DNA of 64,000 nucleotides, taken from Saccharum officinarum. Taxonomy: Eukaryota > Streptophyta > Magnoliopsida > Poales > Poaceae. Where the stretch lies: positions 22,497,063 to 22,561,062 of the forward strand of contig CM036179.1 of the NCBI GenBank assembly GCA_020631735.1, written 5' to 3'. Below are positions 1 through 11,505 of this stretch, one piece after another. Both the position numbers and the translations under genes were made by a program. A model generated the notes under the pieces. It was given only the letters and a program-made list of their open reading frames with translations, did no database searches and was not told where the DNA came from. Each line of letters starts with the position of its first letter. The first letter of the stretch is position 1.

Positions 1-736
1 GGTGAAACGGATATTGGAATAAGAAAATAGATCGGGAAAGGGAGATCTTGTGGATGAACTCACCAGATCGGGATGACTTTGATGAAGAGGAACGCGGCTA
101 GCGCCTCAGATCAACACCGTCACCTTCCCGTCCTGGATCTGCGCACGCAGCGGCCAGCAAGGTCGACCGCACACAGAGTGGTCGGGGATGGCCTGAGGGC
201 GCCGGGGCGCGCGCACGTGCGTCCCGAGCAGAGGCGGCGCCAACGGTTGACGCTGGCTCCAGCACCGTCGCTGGAGCTCGCTGGGTGGCGGGCTGTAAGG
301 ACGGAGAAGGGGCCAACGACGTCGTGCTGCGGGAGTCCGTGGCCGTGACGGTGGTAGTGAATCCGCCGGCAGCTGCTCGTTCAGCGGCGGCGGCGTGAGC
401 CCCCTCACACGGCCCAAGCGGCGGCGGCAGCGTCTACACCCGTCGCGGTTGCTCAGCGGCGTAGGCGTGGCCAACTCTCCGGCCCGGGATATGGTGATGT
501 GCATGTAGCAGGAGGCGGAGCTCGGCGGAGAGAAGGGACGAGCGGGTTCTCGACCATTCGAGACCTCCCGTGCGTGGGCTTAATGGGCGAGACCCGAACC
601 GATCTGCAATCGGAGGGTCCATATATCTAGTTAGCTTGATCCGACGGCTCGTCGGTTAACTGGCGACGTGGATATCGCGCCCGCCCGCGGTTCGTCCTGC
701 AGATTCGTTATTAGAAGATTAAGCGTTACCCACGTG
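1..736. other. Unassigned GC-rich flank left of the Copia nest
   Basis: This is the sequence beside the target site of the first Copia element. The part from about 100 to 620 is GC-rich and open in several frames on both strands, as GC-rich grass DNA often is. I recognise no domain, splice pattern or repeat terminus in it. It may be a 5' fragment of a host gene or another TE arm; I cannot decide. Confidence 0.3.
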
Positions 737-1682
737 TCATCTGTTAGAATAATAGGCAATTTCAAATTTAATTTAATCCAGTAAAATGATATAATCATAA
801 CAGTGGTGACATCAATTAAGCGCTTGTTCAAAATAGACAACAACATCATAATCATGATATAGATGACACTAATATAGTGATTGTTCCAATTAAACATGAA
901 CATCATGTATATCATGCTAACCAGCAAGGTTCTTATCAAAGACTTGAGCGGATGATTAAAAACAATATCAAAATCATACCCTGCATCAGAGCTGGAAGCA
1001 CCCGAATGGAGCATGGTGCCTTGCTGATGTAGTCGTCCCGCTCGGTGCAGTGCAGTAGGGATGCCGTGTAGTCCTTGCGCCGCTGGGAAGAAGACAAACA
1101 ACATGAACAGTAACTTCGGTGCCGAGAACAGAGGACGAAGAACCGAGTAGTCGTGCCGCTTGCGGACACTCCCCAAAAACGTGATGGCCGCTCCTCACCC
1201 GAGCAGGTGAACTCGACAGGCGGAGACGTTCCGGAGGCTCTACTCTTCCATCTCGTGTGCGCGCAGGAGATGGAACGGGGAGAACTCTATGCTACGGGAT
1301 ATGTGGTGTTGTTCCAGAGAGAGTTGCTAGAGGTGACTTCGGGTTCTTATGCCTGTGGGAGAGAAGGCTTCGGGGAGGAGCTGGAAAGCCAGCGGTCAGG
1401 GAGGTGAAGGAGAAGTCACAGGGAGAAACTCCCGTAATAAAAGCCAACTCAGTTTCCAATCAATCGGGTAACTCCCGTCATGATGAAAACTTGAGTGGCA
1501 AAACCTTCCCCGTCCCGTCCGTCCGCTCGCCGCCTGCCTCGCCTCGCCCACGCCCTGGCCCGGTGTAACGTCCCGCCTCTACGAGGCCAGACCCGCTTAC
1601 ATTTGATAGCTTTTCTAGGACATAAACTGCCATCACAGACCCACACAAGCCTTTTCTGCGCACTTTGTCCTCACTCGTGCGC

Positions 1683-1762
1683 ACCCAGGAAGGACTTCCC
1701 GGTTGGTCACCCATCCTAAAATTACTCTAGGCCAAGCACACTTAACCTCAGAGTTCTTTGGA
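1683..1762 (-). other. 5S rRNA-derived domain in Cassandra LTR (copy 1)
   Basis: On the minus strand this part of the LTR reads like the 3' half of plant 5S rRNA: AGAACTCTGAGGTTAAG, then GTGCTTGG, then AGGATGGGTGACC and GGGAAGTCC. These are the 5S segments holding internal Pol III promoter elements. Matching the 5S sequence and its place in an LTR is the Cassandra hallmark. It is not a true 5S gene because the 5' half is missing or diverged. Confidence 0.88.
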
Positions 1763-2031
1763 GATGGGCTTCCGGAAAAAAAATTGCAATTTATTTTTAT
1801 GAGTATCCTATTAATCCTGTTAAGCCCTGGACCGAGATGTTACATCCTCACCCCCTTAAGAGACCGACGTCCTCGTCAGTCAATCCCAAGCTAGAAACGT
1901 CCTCTCTTGGCCACGTCCGTATGTCCAGTGCCAGCGCATGTGCCATTTATGTGACCACTTTGGGTCCACACCAGCCATGCGCACCATGCCTGTGCAAGTG
2001 TGACACACACGCCCATGAAACCACGAGAGTC

Positions 2032-2044
2032 GGCTCTGATACCA
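2032..2044 (-). other. Cassandra primer-binding site (initiator Met-tRNA)
   Basis: The minus strand reads TGGTATCAGAGCC, an exact match to the usual plant initiator Met-tRNA primer site. It lies three bases from the 5' LTR end and fixes the element's orientation. Confidence 0.9.
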
Positions 2045-2166
2045 TTCTGTAACGTCCCGCCTCTACGAGACCGGGTCCGCTTACATCTGTTAGCTTTTTT
2101 AGGACATAGACTGCCCTCATAGACCCTCACAAGTCTTTTCTGTGCACTTTATCTTCACTCGTGCGT

Positions 2167-2246
2167 ACCCAGGAAGGACTTTCCGGTCGGTCACCCATCC
2201 TAAAATTACTCTAGGCCAAGCACACTTAACCTCAGAGTTCTTTGGA
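2167..2246 (-). other. 5S rRNA-derived domain in Cassandra LTR (copy 2)
   Basis: This is the same 5S-like segment in the second LTR of the TRIM, with a few base differences from copy 1 (for example CGGTCGGTCACC against CGGTTGGTCACC on the plus strand). Confidence 0.88.
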
Positions 2247-2535
2247 GAGGAGCTTCCGGAAAAGAAGTTGCAACTTATTTTTATGAGTATCCTATTAATC
2301 CTGTTAAGCCTTGGGTCGAGATGTTACACTCGGCCGGTGGCGGCGGCGACGCGCGTGCGTGTGGCATTCATTTATCCCTATCTCAACTTCTCAATTTAGT
2401 CAGTCAATATTCAACCATATAAGTCGAGTCAATGTTCAGTCAATTTCTCATACGGTACTAAACCATTTACCACACATTAAGAGTTTATTAGTTTTATTAA
2501 ATATTAAATGGGCCAAGCCCACAAAATATCTAACA

Positions 2536-3084
2536 ATCCCCATCACACTCTAGGGTTCGATGCAAACTGGTTTCATAATCACATTCCTTTAATATACCAG
2601 TGTTTCAATGGAGAATGTTAGTTGAACATCCATCTAGAGTAATAACTACACTCAACCACAACTGAATAATGGACTAAGCCTTGAATTGAAAGTTTTGTGT
2701 GAGATGGTTTCACTAGAACCCTTAACTGATACTAGGCTGCGAGGAGCATCCCCTCTGTTGGAAGCATATAAGTCACACTTCCTGGCCTTTTCATGAGTAT
2801 ATAGAGATAACCCACGTCTCATAGATTATGACTAGCAATCGAACTTATATAGGTATGTTCCTTCTAGGATGCCCTGTAGGACAATATCCCTTCTTACACA
2901 AGCCACTTGGAACATATTAAAAAATTAATCAACCTCCCTTACAGTAATAGAGAGATGGTGCATCTCAAACGAGTCAGATTATAGATCTAAGGAGTCTCTC
3001 CTTCAGTCAACCACTAGCTTGTTTCACCATCCTAATTTATGGGATCTCCGATCACATAGGATAGGTTACCACTATGGAATGACT
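2536..3084 (-). other. Copia 3' untranslated internal region
   Basis: This is the sequence between the RNase H remnant and the 3' LTR of the Copia element. I see no coding or repeated structure in it. Confidence 0.7.
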
Positions 3085-3660
3085 TCAAGTGGGTCTCAAG
3101 CCCAACTCCATCGACACACCTTCTATCACATTGCGTGACAGATTCTTAGTAAACTGATTTGCCAGATTTTTAGATGTATGGACATAGTCCAATGCAATTA
3201 CTCCGAAGTTTCTCCGTTTTCTAACAGACTTTAGGTGTCTTTTCACATGCCTTGTAGACTTCATGTTGTCCCTAGAATAGTTCACCTTTGTTATCACAGT
3301 TTGGTTGCCACAGTTCATAGAAATAGTCGGTATAGGCTTCTTCACAACCGGTAAATCCATAAGGAGTTCACGAAGCCACTTGGCCTCAGCGCCAGCGGTA
3401 TCCAATGCTGTCAGTTCTGTTTTCATTGTAGAATTCGTTAAGATAGTCTGCTTGCAAGACTTTCAGAAAACAACACCACCTCCAAGCAAAGAACATGTAT
3501 CTGCTCGTGACGTATAGCTCATCAGCATCAAAAATCTAGTTAGCATCACAATAACCCTCTAGCACCCTTGGTACCCGGTAAAGTGAATACCATAACTCAT
3601 TGTTCCTTTCAGATAGTGCACCACTCTCTCAAGAGCACTCGAGTGAGTATCTCCCGGATT
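3085..3660 (-). pseudogene. Copia RNase H domain remnant
   Basis: RNase H removes the RNA strand of the RNA-DNA hybrid during reverse transcription. The open stretch 3085-3426 encodes a typical Copia RNase H end: an AEAKWLRELL helix, a cysteine-bearing NCGNQ segment (CDNQ in intact elements), RHVKRHL, and FTKNLSRNVIE with GLRPT close to the C terminus. Upstream pieces such as SRFVSNPG and ALERVVHYLKGT link it to the RT end. Frame changes and stops between them show it is dead. Confidence 0.88.
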
Positions 3661-4620
3661 TGACACAAACCGACTTAGTTTGCTCACAGCAAACGAGATA
3701 TCAGACCTCGTGGCGCTAGCCAAATACATAAGAGAACCAATTATTTAAGAATATCTCAATTGATCCCTTAAAATTCTGTGATTTTTCCTTAGTATCACAC
3801 TAGGGTCATAAGAAGTTGGAGCAGTCGCATAGTCACTAAATCCAAAGCGACTTAGTACCTTTTCCACATAGTGGGACTGCACAAGAGTTACCCCACCATT
3901 TTCTTCTTCCACTTCTTTAATTACATCAATATTATTTCCAAAGATTAAAATATTATCCACATACAATCACAAAATGACCCTATTATCTCCACCATACTGA
4001 TAACATACACATTTATCAGCTTCATTCACTGCAAAGCCGGCTAATATTAAAGTCTTATCGAACTTCTCATGTTATTGCTTAGGGGCTTGCTTTAGGCCGT
4101 ACAAGGATTTCAACAATTTACAAACCTTACCCTCATGACCTTTTGCAACAAATCCATCGGACTGATCCATATAGATCTTTTCCTAATCTCACCATTCAGG
4201 AAAGCCATCTTAACATCCATTTGATGAATGAGAAGACCATGTGAGGCATCCAAGGATAATAGCACACGAATGGTCGTTAATCGGGCAACTGGTGAATAAG
4301 TGTCGAAATAATCTTCTCCTTCCTCTGAGTATAGCCTTTAGTCACTAGCCTTGCCTTGTACTTCTCAATAGTACTATTAGTCCTAAGCTTCTTTTTGAAT
4401 ACTCATTTGCACTCCACAGGTTTACATCCATAAGGACAATCAACCACTTCCCAAGTCCCATTAGACATGATTGAATCCATCTGACTTTGAACAGCTTCCT
4501 TCCATAAGTCAGCGTCAAGAGAGGAATATGCCTCAACAATGGTTCTAGGAGTGTCATCCACGAGATATATAATAAAGTCTTCACCAAAAGATTTTTCAAT
4601 CCTCTGTCTCCTACTTTTTC
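3661..4620 (-). pseudogene. Copia reverse transcriptase remnant
   Basis: In changing frames on the minus strand one can read VDDTPRTIVEAYSSLDADLWKEA, which opens the RT region, then WEVVDCPYGCKPVECKWVFK, KLLKSLYGLKQ and YVDNILIFGNN. The last is the YVDD catalytic box of Copia RT with the second aspartate replaced by asparagine, which should destroy metal binding. Several stops interrupt the reading. The domain lies between integrase and RNase H as expected. Confidence 0.87.
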
Positions 4621-4869
4621 AAGCGACCATATTATTATCCTCCTCAGGAATTTCTTCATGGGTTTTAACATCAGTGTGTATAACCGTTTCATTAGACTCA
4701 GGGATAGGAACAGAATCAGGGATAGAAATAGAATCATGACCAGACATGCTAGGTGTATTATTCTTCATGGAAAATTTATCCTAAAAAATGTTGCATCTCT
4801 AGATTCTATGATTGTACCAACTGTTATATCAGGAATGCTAGAGTTTATTATCAAGAACCTATAGCCCAC

Positions 4870-5840
4870 ACTGTGAATAGCACAACCAAGAAAGACACAA
4901 TCAATAGTTTTTGGTCAAGTTCACAGGTAAGAGAGATTTAATCTCTTCTTCTCCCATTCCTCGAATGGAGTAATTTCTTTATTTTGAGTGGGCACCCTAT
5001 TTAGGACATGACACACTGTCAAAATAGCCTCACCCCACCATTCCTTAGATAGTCCTGCAGACTCCAACATGACGTTAACCAAATCAGATAGAGTGTGGTT
5101 CTTTCTCTCTGCAATCCCATTGGACTATGGTGAATATAGTGGCATCCTCTCATGAATTATTTCATGTACCACACAAAACTCAGAAAATTCATTTGAGAAA
5201 TACTCTCCTACGTGATCATACCATAAATGTTTGATTTTCTTCTCAATTTGATTTTCTACCTCAGCTTTATAGGTCTTAAAATAATGCAACGCTTCATCTT
5301 TAGTTTTCATTAAATACATGTAGCAAAATCGAGTGCAACCATCTATAAAAGTAATAAAATATCTCTTACCACCCTTGGTCAATTCCCCATTCATCTCACA
5401 AACATCATAATGTATTAGTTCAAGTGGTGCCAACTTCCTCGTCGTAGAAGCCTTGTGAGGCTTACGAGGTTGTTTCTCTTCAACACAAACATGGCACTTA
5501 GAACCTTTGACCATATCAAATTTCAAAATTAAATTTAAACCAACTAAGCGGGACATGCAACCAAAATTAATATGACATAACCTTGAATGCCAAACATTTA
5601 TCTTAACATTATTAACCACATTATTCACAGACTTAAAACAAGTATTAACCAAGGACAAGCGGAACAAGCCTCCGCTCTCATAGCATTTGCCAACAAAAGT
5701 GCCATACTTAGAAATGACACATTTATTGTACTCAAATACAAGTTTGTAGCCATCTCGACACAGCATAGAACCACTAATCAAGTTCTTCTTTATTGAGGGG
5801 ACATGATGCACGTTCTTTAGCTATACGGTCTTTCCCGAAG
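4870..5840 (-). pseudogene. Copia integrase remnant (partly open, 228 codons)
   Basis: The longest open piece, 5125-5811, begins HVPSIKKNLIS (GAG pre-integrase), continues VWHSRLCHINFGCM and CHVCVEEKQ (HHCC zinc site), and then the catalytic core. Core landmarks are IHYDVCEMNG, FIDGCTRFCYMYL, the second aspartate in WYDHVGEYFSN, and after a stop at 5122-5124 the ERKNHT segment holding the expected glutamate. The enzyme would join retroelement cDNA into host DNA. A stop just before the last catalytic segment makes the reading non-functional as a single polyprotein. Confidence 0.92.
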
Positions 5841-5929
5841 TAAGCTTCGGATCGACCGAACCAACACCATGAACAGTCGCACACGCCCCATTCCCCATCA
5901 ACAAGGAGGAAGCCCGCCTGCCCTGATAA

Positions 5930-6010
5930 AAATAAAACAAGGAAGCATCAGCACATACATAAATATTAGCACCAGTATCAACCTACCAATCAGGTGAATG
6001 ACAAACTGGA
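5930..6010 (-). pseudogene. Copia aspartic protease motif remnant
   Basis: The minus strand encodes VDTGANIYVCADASLF, the Asp-Thr-Gly-Ala active-site motif of retroelement protease. It sits between the zinc knuckle and the pre-integrase region, its expected place. An in-frame stop lies just before it. Confidence 0.8.
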
Positions 6011-6059
6011 AAAACAGTAGGCAATAAATTACCATACCCAGGTGTTTCTGTCTCAGTCT

Positions 6060-6933
6060 CAATGATGTTAGTTGATTTCTTCACTGGTGGCTTCCACTTA
6101 GCATCAGGACACTCTCTAGCATAGTGCCTAGGCTTGCCACAGGTGAAACAATTCCCCTTCTCCTTGTTCTTCTTGTTATTCTTCTTGAAAGCAGTGGTGG
6201 GCTTTTGCTTGAATTCTTGCTAAAATTTCTTTTTCTATGGTTTGAGATGATTCTTTTACACCACATGTGCGCTAGAACTCCCCTCACCAACCTTCTTGCT
6301 TTTGACATCTTTTGCTCTTACCTTGTCCTCAACATCTAGAGTGCCAACGAGCTAGGCAACACCAAACTCTTACCCCTTGTGTTTTAAGGAACTAGCAAAA
6401 TCAGTCCAAGATTGTGGCAGCTTAGCAATGATATAGCTTGCCACAAACATGTCAGGAAGTGCACACCCAAATAGCTCAAGTTCCTTCACCAGTGCTTGTA
6501 TTTCATGAGCCTGTTCGACTACCGGACGACTCTCAACCATTCGATAGTCATGGAACTGCTCCATGACATACAACTCAGAACCGGCATTAGAAACCCTGTA
6601 ACGGACCTCAAGTGCATCCCATATGGCCTTTCCAGTCGGAAGCTACACATATGCATCAACAAGAGAATCCCCTATGATGCTCAACAAAGCCGCCTTGCAA
6701 GTGGTGTCAGCATGTTGGAAAGCACGCTTCTTCTCAGAGGTCTGCGGACCAATAGCTCTCTCTTGCACCACATGAAAGCAATTCATAGAGGTCAACCACA
6801 TAATGCATTTCTGGCGCCACCTCTTATAGTGAGTGCCCTCAAAAGGAGTTGGTTTAAGCAAGCCCGCAAAGCCAATAGATGAAAATTGCCTATGATCACA
6901 TTTTTGGATTGTTAGAATAATAGGCAATTTCAA
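6060..6933 (-). pseudogene. Copia gag remnant with zinc knuckle
   Basis: Gag forms the virus-like particle and binds element RNA. The open stretch 6643-6933 encodes LLKPTPFEGTHYKRW and the CIMWLTSMNCFHV segment typical of the Copia gag N terminus. 6370-6573 continues gag in another frame. At about 6109-6150 NCFTCGKPRHYARECP is a good CX2CX4HX4C zinc knuckle. The first ATG of this frame (6931-6933) lies inside the LTR, and no primer-binding site is visible at the LTR edge, so some leader sequence seems to be lost. Confidence 0.88.
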
Positions 6934-7196
6934 GTTTAATTTAATCTAGTAAAATGACATAATCATAACAATGGTGACATCAATTAAGCGCTTGTTCAAA
7001 ATACACAAAAACATCATAATCATGATATAGATGACACTAATATAGTGATTGTTCCAATTAAATATGAACATTATGTATATCATGCTAACCAGCAAGGTTC
7101 TTATCAAAGACTTGAGCGGATGATTAAAAACAATATCAAAATCATACTCTGCGGCAGAGCCGGAAGCACCCGAGTGGAGCATGGTGCCTTGCTGAT

Positions 7197-10100
7197 TGTA
7201 ACACCCTCGGTGTCACCGCGCGTAACAACTCACCAAAGCATGTCATGAGCATCATCTCTTTGTGGTTTTGCATATGTTGAAGTGCGTAGAACCATTTTAG
7301 TAATCTAATATAATTAATAAAATGTTATTGGAAGATTGACATAATAGCCGGGATATATCAACTAAGGTTGGAAACTAATTTTTATAGAACAAAAATGCTA
7401 TAAAACATATAGTTGAACCTTAAGCGAAGTCTGTAGTGTGAACTTCGTAGATGATAATGTAACATTTGTCTTAACGAGGTGTTACTCGTAGCTGGTGTTC
7501 CTAGTAACTTTAAAATCGAACTTGCAAATAAAATCAGTCTAGACTTAGAGAAATAATTCAAGTGGAAAAGCAGCTTGACGAGGCCATGTTTGGGAATTTG
7601 TTTTGCTTGAGTTTGTTAGTAGTTTGTGTCGTGACTTAGCCCTGGTAACTAGCCCTAATTACCATCTCAGGTAACGTATAGTTGGTTGAGCTCGAGTCAA
7701 GCCGAGTTAGGGGTTTCACGTGCTTTTAGATGCGTGCGCGACACTTGTGTCGGGCTGCTTAGCGGTCTGTGCGCGGTCACCTCGCGCGGGTGCCGACGTC
7801 GCCGTACTGGCCACACTGGCCAGCATTCTAGCCACTGGTCGTCTGCCCTCTGCCGCCTACGCGCTGCTCCATTCGCGTCGCGGCACTTCTACCGGCCTAT
7901 TGTCTGCCAGTGCGTGGGCCTACTCACGCTGACCTGCACCTTCGCCTTGTGTCACGATGTTGCGGCCACCATCCTCTCAACGTCACATCCGCCTGCACCC
8001 TGCCCCTCTCTGCTCAGCATTGTCGTCTAGCGGTGTACGGCGCTGCGCACGCGCATCTCCCTGCTGTGTTGAGCTCGCACGGAGCGGGGGACAGCTGCTA
8101 CCGCGCCCACGTTTTACTCAGGCTCGACATGCCAGGCCGAACCCATCCCTTTTCCCCTCGCTCCTCTGCTTCTCGGGCTAGTGCTGCCGCACCGTCAATT
8201 CAGCCGCTGGGGTCATCGTGTTCGATTCGACGCGCCCACAACTCGCTGTTACGTCACTCTGCTCACTCGCCCCGCCCCACCACGAGCTTGGTCCCACGTG
8301 CTCCACTTGGAGCTTCTTTTTTTCCCCTCCGCCATGGCTTTAAGGTCGACCTCTGCTTTGGCCATGGGTAGCTCCCTTTCCGATCACCTCGATCCCTTGT
8401 AGCTACACCATTAGGCTCATATCGCATCTCGCTTGGCCTTGCGTGCTTAAGCCAAGCCGCTACCGCTGCCCTCACACTGCTGTCGCGGTCGTGCCGCCGC
8501 GGAGCGCCGCCGCACCCCGCTGGTCGCACGCGGCTAGCCGTTCCTGCCACCCACCGGCTCCGGCGAGCGCTACGGCCGAGTCCAGGGTAGGTTGGTGATG
8601 CTTTTGCCCTTGCTTGATGGTTGCGTTGGGGTCTAGGGCGGTCGGAACGCCCACGCCGCTGTCGCGTGTGACCGCTCACCGTGGCCACCGTGTCATTGGG
8701 CTCCACGCTCCTGTATTTTCGCCTAGCGCAGGCACTTGGACCGATGTTGGAGGTTGGCCCGCTATCTAGGCCGGTAAGAGCCTTTGGTGGTCGGTCAGTG
8801 CCGTGTCGCCGCGCCGGTGAGCATGGGGTGTCGCGGGGACCTCCCCGTTGTGAAGATAGTATTTACCTAGGGTCTGTCATGCATATGTGCTAACTGAGTT
8901 AATAGGGAGCTTAGGGGCTGCGAGATTAGATGGTAGTTCGGGGACGTTTTTGCTTATTTGCCGGCGCGCCTGCGGGCTCCCCCGCCTAGGCCGTTTCCGT
9001 GCGTGGGCCGTGTCGTCGCGGCCTGCCTCACGCGTGTGGGTCGCGCGTGCACGTGCGCTGCGCGCGGGTGGGCCGCTTGGTTTGGGCCGCGCTGCCAAAT
9101 TGAGTTTCCATTTCTTTAAGAAAATCCAATTTGCTTATTATTTCATGTGAATGACTAAACTTTGGGAAATTGTAATAGGCCACTTAAGCATCCAAAAATC
9201 ACGAAACCAGTTTTGTTAGATTCATAAATTCATGCTCTATCAGTTGGTGAAATCATTTCAGATATATCTGTAGTGATACTAAGTCTATTAAATCGATGCA
9301 AAAAACGTCTATTGTTGAGATAATAAATTTTGTAGGAATTGTTGTGGCAAAACAGTGATAGCTTTAACCCTAAAAATTTTACGGTAGCTCAGTGGCTGTG
9401 TGAGATGCTTACTAAATTTTTGTAGCACCTTGTTAGCTTGCTAGATGTGGTAGCTAAGTTCTCCTAGTTATATTATACGTTGAATCGATAACAAAAGAAA
9501 GTGATGCAATCTAATTAGTAGAAAACATTTAGACCGGTTAGCTCTTGCTTATTAGGAGTGGTGGATGACTTAGTATGTTAGCCATTAGAGTTAGCTGAAT
9601 GGCTTAGTAGTTGTTGTTAGTTTAAGAGCTACTATGGTCACCGTATTAAATGTTGTATTATCATTTCATGCATGTAGATCACGAGGTAGTTGAGTACGTG
9701 GCCTCGGAGGAGCAGGACTACGAGGAAGTCATCGAGGAGTATGAGGAGAAGATCTTCATGCCGGAGGAGTTTCAGGAGCCGCCCGTGACTGACACCTCTA
9801 ACCTTGCACCAGCCCAAGGCAAGCCCCGGTGCATAACCCTTATTTTGCAAATCATTATATATGTTTAAATATTGTGCATTTACTTTGTAGAAATTTTATG
9901 ACACCCACATGCATATATGTATCTACCCATGAGTCTTACTAGTTCAGGATCGAGTAGCTGCTTTGCTTAGGTTTATCGATAGCGTGAGTAACCTGTCGTT
10001 ACTCACAATAGGTGGTTATTATTATTATTACATTCATAATAAAATGAGGAAAAGGAAATGGTGACCGGGTAGGGATAGGGTATGGGTATTGGTGGGTGTA

Positions 10101-11155
10101 ACAAGTTGTGTTCCGCGGCCACATGGCATAGCTGGGTTGCACTGTTTCCCTGTCCGTGTTGATTAAGGACCATTCGTTGCATTGACCCTGCTCAAGTCAC
10201 ATACTTATTATCCTGAGCACATACTTGCTTATGGGAGCGGAAAGGCTTGTTACTCTTTTGTCATGGGCTCTGGCTCTTTCTGGACCGACTAATTGGAGGT
10301 GGGGATAGGTGGAGGTCTAAGCACCGCATTGAGGCCGGGCCTCAAGTGTGAGGGCTTGGAGTCTACGTTTGGACGGGGACCTAGAACCCGAGACAGGAGT
10401 GGAACGGGTTGGTCTCGCTTATGCCTAGGGTGCAAACGAGGTGTGTATTTTCGGGGTACCCAGCTGGGCACATTGATTCGCGAATCGCTGTTTCTACGTG
10501 ATGGTATGGCTTGACTGTGCTCTGGCACCGTAGTAAGAACTGACAGTTGAAAGATGGGGAAATGATTCTGGTTGCTCAACCCTTGCTTGATTATAGACTA
10601 GGTTCTTACGTAGAATATTGGATAATAAGTAAAAGATGACTACTAAAAGTTAAGGAATTAAGGACACACTCTTAGGATTGCTTTTTGCAAACAAGAAACC
10701 CACAAGTCATAAAGTCTATCATAATCCTCGAGAGTCGGGAAATATATTCCTAGTCGGGTAAGTCTTGCGAATACATTGTGTACTCAGGGTTTATTTTACC
10801 CTTGTTGCAGGTGCACCTTGAGCAGATAGGCCTTGTGTGGAGGATTCTTCTGGTGGGCACAAACAGATTCTCATTTCGTTCCACTAGATGTTTATTTTAT
10901 TTCTGTTGTTTAATTTATCGCACTCTGAACCCTGGTATTGTAATAAATGATTTATAAGACTATGTTGTATGAAATGTACTATGTGTTGTAAGTCTGTACT
11001 CATTATTGGATCCCGGATGTAAAATGTGGATTGTTCGACTTCTCTTGTTGGGTGTGCTCGACGGAATCACTTGGCTTAGCTCACTCTCGGGGCACTTAGT
11101 CTCTAGTGGAAGACGAGTGCCCTGAAATCGTGTTAAATTTGGCGATTCTGCCACA
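7197..11155 (+). mobile_element. Large solo LTR, Ty3/gypsy type, nested in Copia LTR
   Basis: A 3959-bp insertion starts TGTAACACCCTCGG and ends GATTCTGCCACA, with the 5-bp TSD CTGAT at 7192-7196 and 11156-11160. The left Copia LTR keeps the empty site CTGATGTAGTCG. There is no second repeat, primer-binding site or polyprotein, so a solo LTR left by LTR-LTR recombination is the simplest reading. TGTAACACC ends and this LTR length fit Tekay/Del-like gypsy elements of grasses; the family call is inference. Strand is arbitrary. A related copy starts at 33328. Confidence 0.75.
9650..9868 (+). other. Acidic open stretch inside the solo LTR
   Basis: A 72-codon open frame carries a strongly acidic run (EEQDYEEVIEEYEEKIFMPEEF) in an otherwise non-coding LTR. 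CAG/TAG acceptor-like sequence lies just before the acidic part and possible donors just after it. The later gypsy-type copy has only a degenerate counterpart near 44100-44180. It may be chance, an LTR-encoded peptide or an exon-like relic. I assign no function. Confidence 0.25.
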
Positions 11156-11505
11156 CTGATATAGTCGTCCCGCTCGGTGCAGTGCATCAGGGATGCCGTG
11201 TAGTCCTTGTGCCGCCAGGAAGAAGACGGACATCATGAACATTAACTCCGGTGCCGAGAACAGAGGATGAAGAAGCAAGTAGTCGTGCTGCTTGCAGACA
11301 CTCCCCAAAAACGTGATGGCCGCTCTTCACCTGAGCAGGTGAACTCGTCGGTCGGAGATATTTCGGAGGCTCTACTCTTCCATCTCGTGTGCGCGCAGGA
11401 GACGGAACAGGGAGAACTCTGTGCTACAAGATATGTGGTGTTGTTCCAGAGAGAATTGCCAGAGGTGACTTCGGGTTCTTATGCCTGCGGGAGAGAAGGC
11501 TTCGG

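Larger units (their letters stand above)
1564..2328 (-). mobile_element. Cassandra TRIM retrotransposon (complete)
   Basis: This is a terminal-repeat retrotransposon in miniature, 765 bp long, with no protein coding. It has two 281-bp LTRs (1564-1844 and 2048-2328; TGTAACGTCC...GATGTTACA) around a 203-bp internal region. On the minus strand a primer-binding site TGGTATCAGAGCC (complement of initiator Met-tRNA) follows the 5' LTR, and a purine tract AAGGGGGTGAGGA precedes the 3' LTR. The LTRs carry a 5S rRNA-like segment, which defines the Cassandra family. Flanks CCCGG and CTCGG suggest a 5-bp TSD with one change. Like all TRIMs it would need enzymes from another element. The two LTRs differ at scattered positions, so the insertion is not very recent. 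Confidence 0.93.
742..2535 (-). repeat. 3' LTR of the Copia element (left copy)
   Basis: This left terminal repeat is the 3' LTR in the element's own orientation. It aligns with 6910-7196 plus 11161-12333. It is lengthened by a Cassandra TRIM at 1564-2328. Next to its inner edge the minus strand reads GTGATGGGGAT, a possible weak polypurine tract. Confidence 0.9.

Noticed and set aside
1683..2246. 5S rRNA genes
   Set aside because: Only part of the 5S sequence is present, duplicated within TRIM LTRs with a primer site between them. It is Cassandra, not a 5S array.
7686..8706. Several 100-150 codon frames in the GC-rich half of the solo LTR
   Set aside because: Open frames on both strands with skewed composition and no domain; expected in GC-rich LTR sequence.
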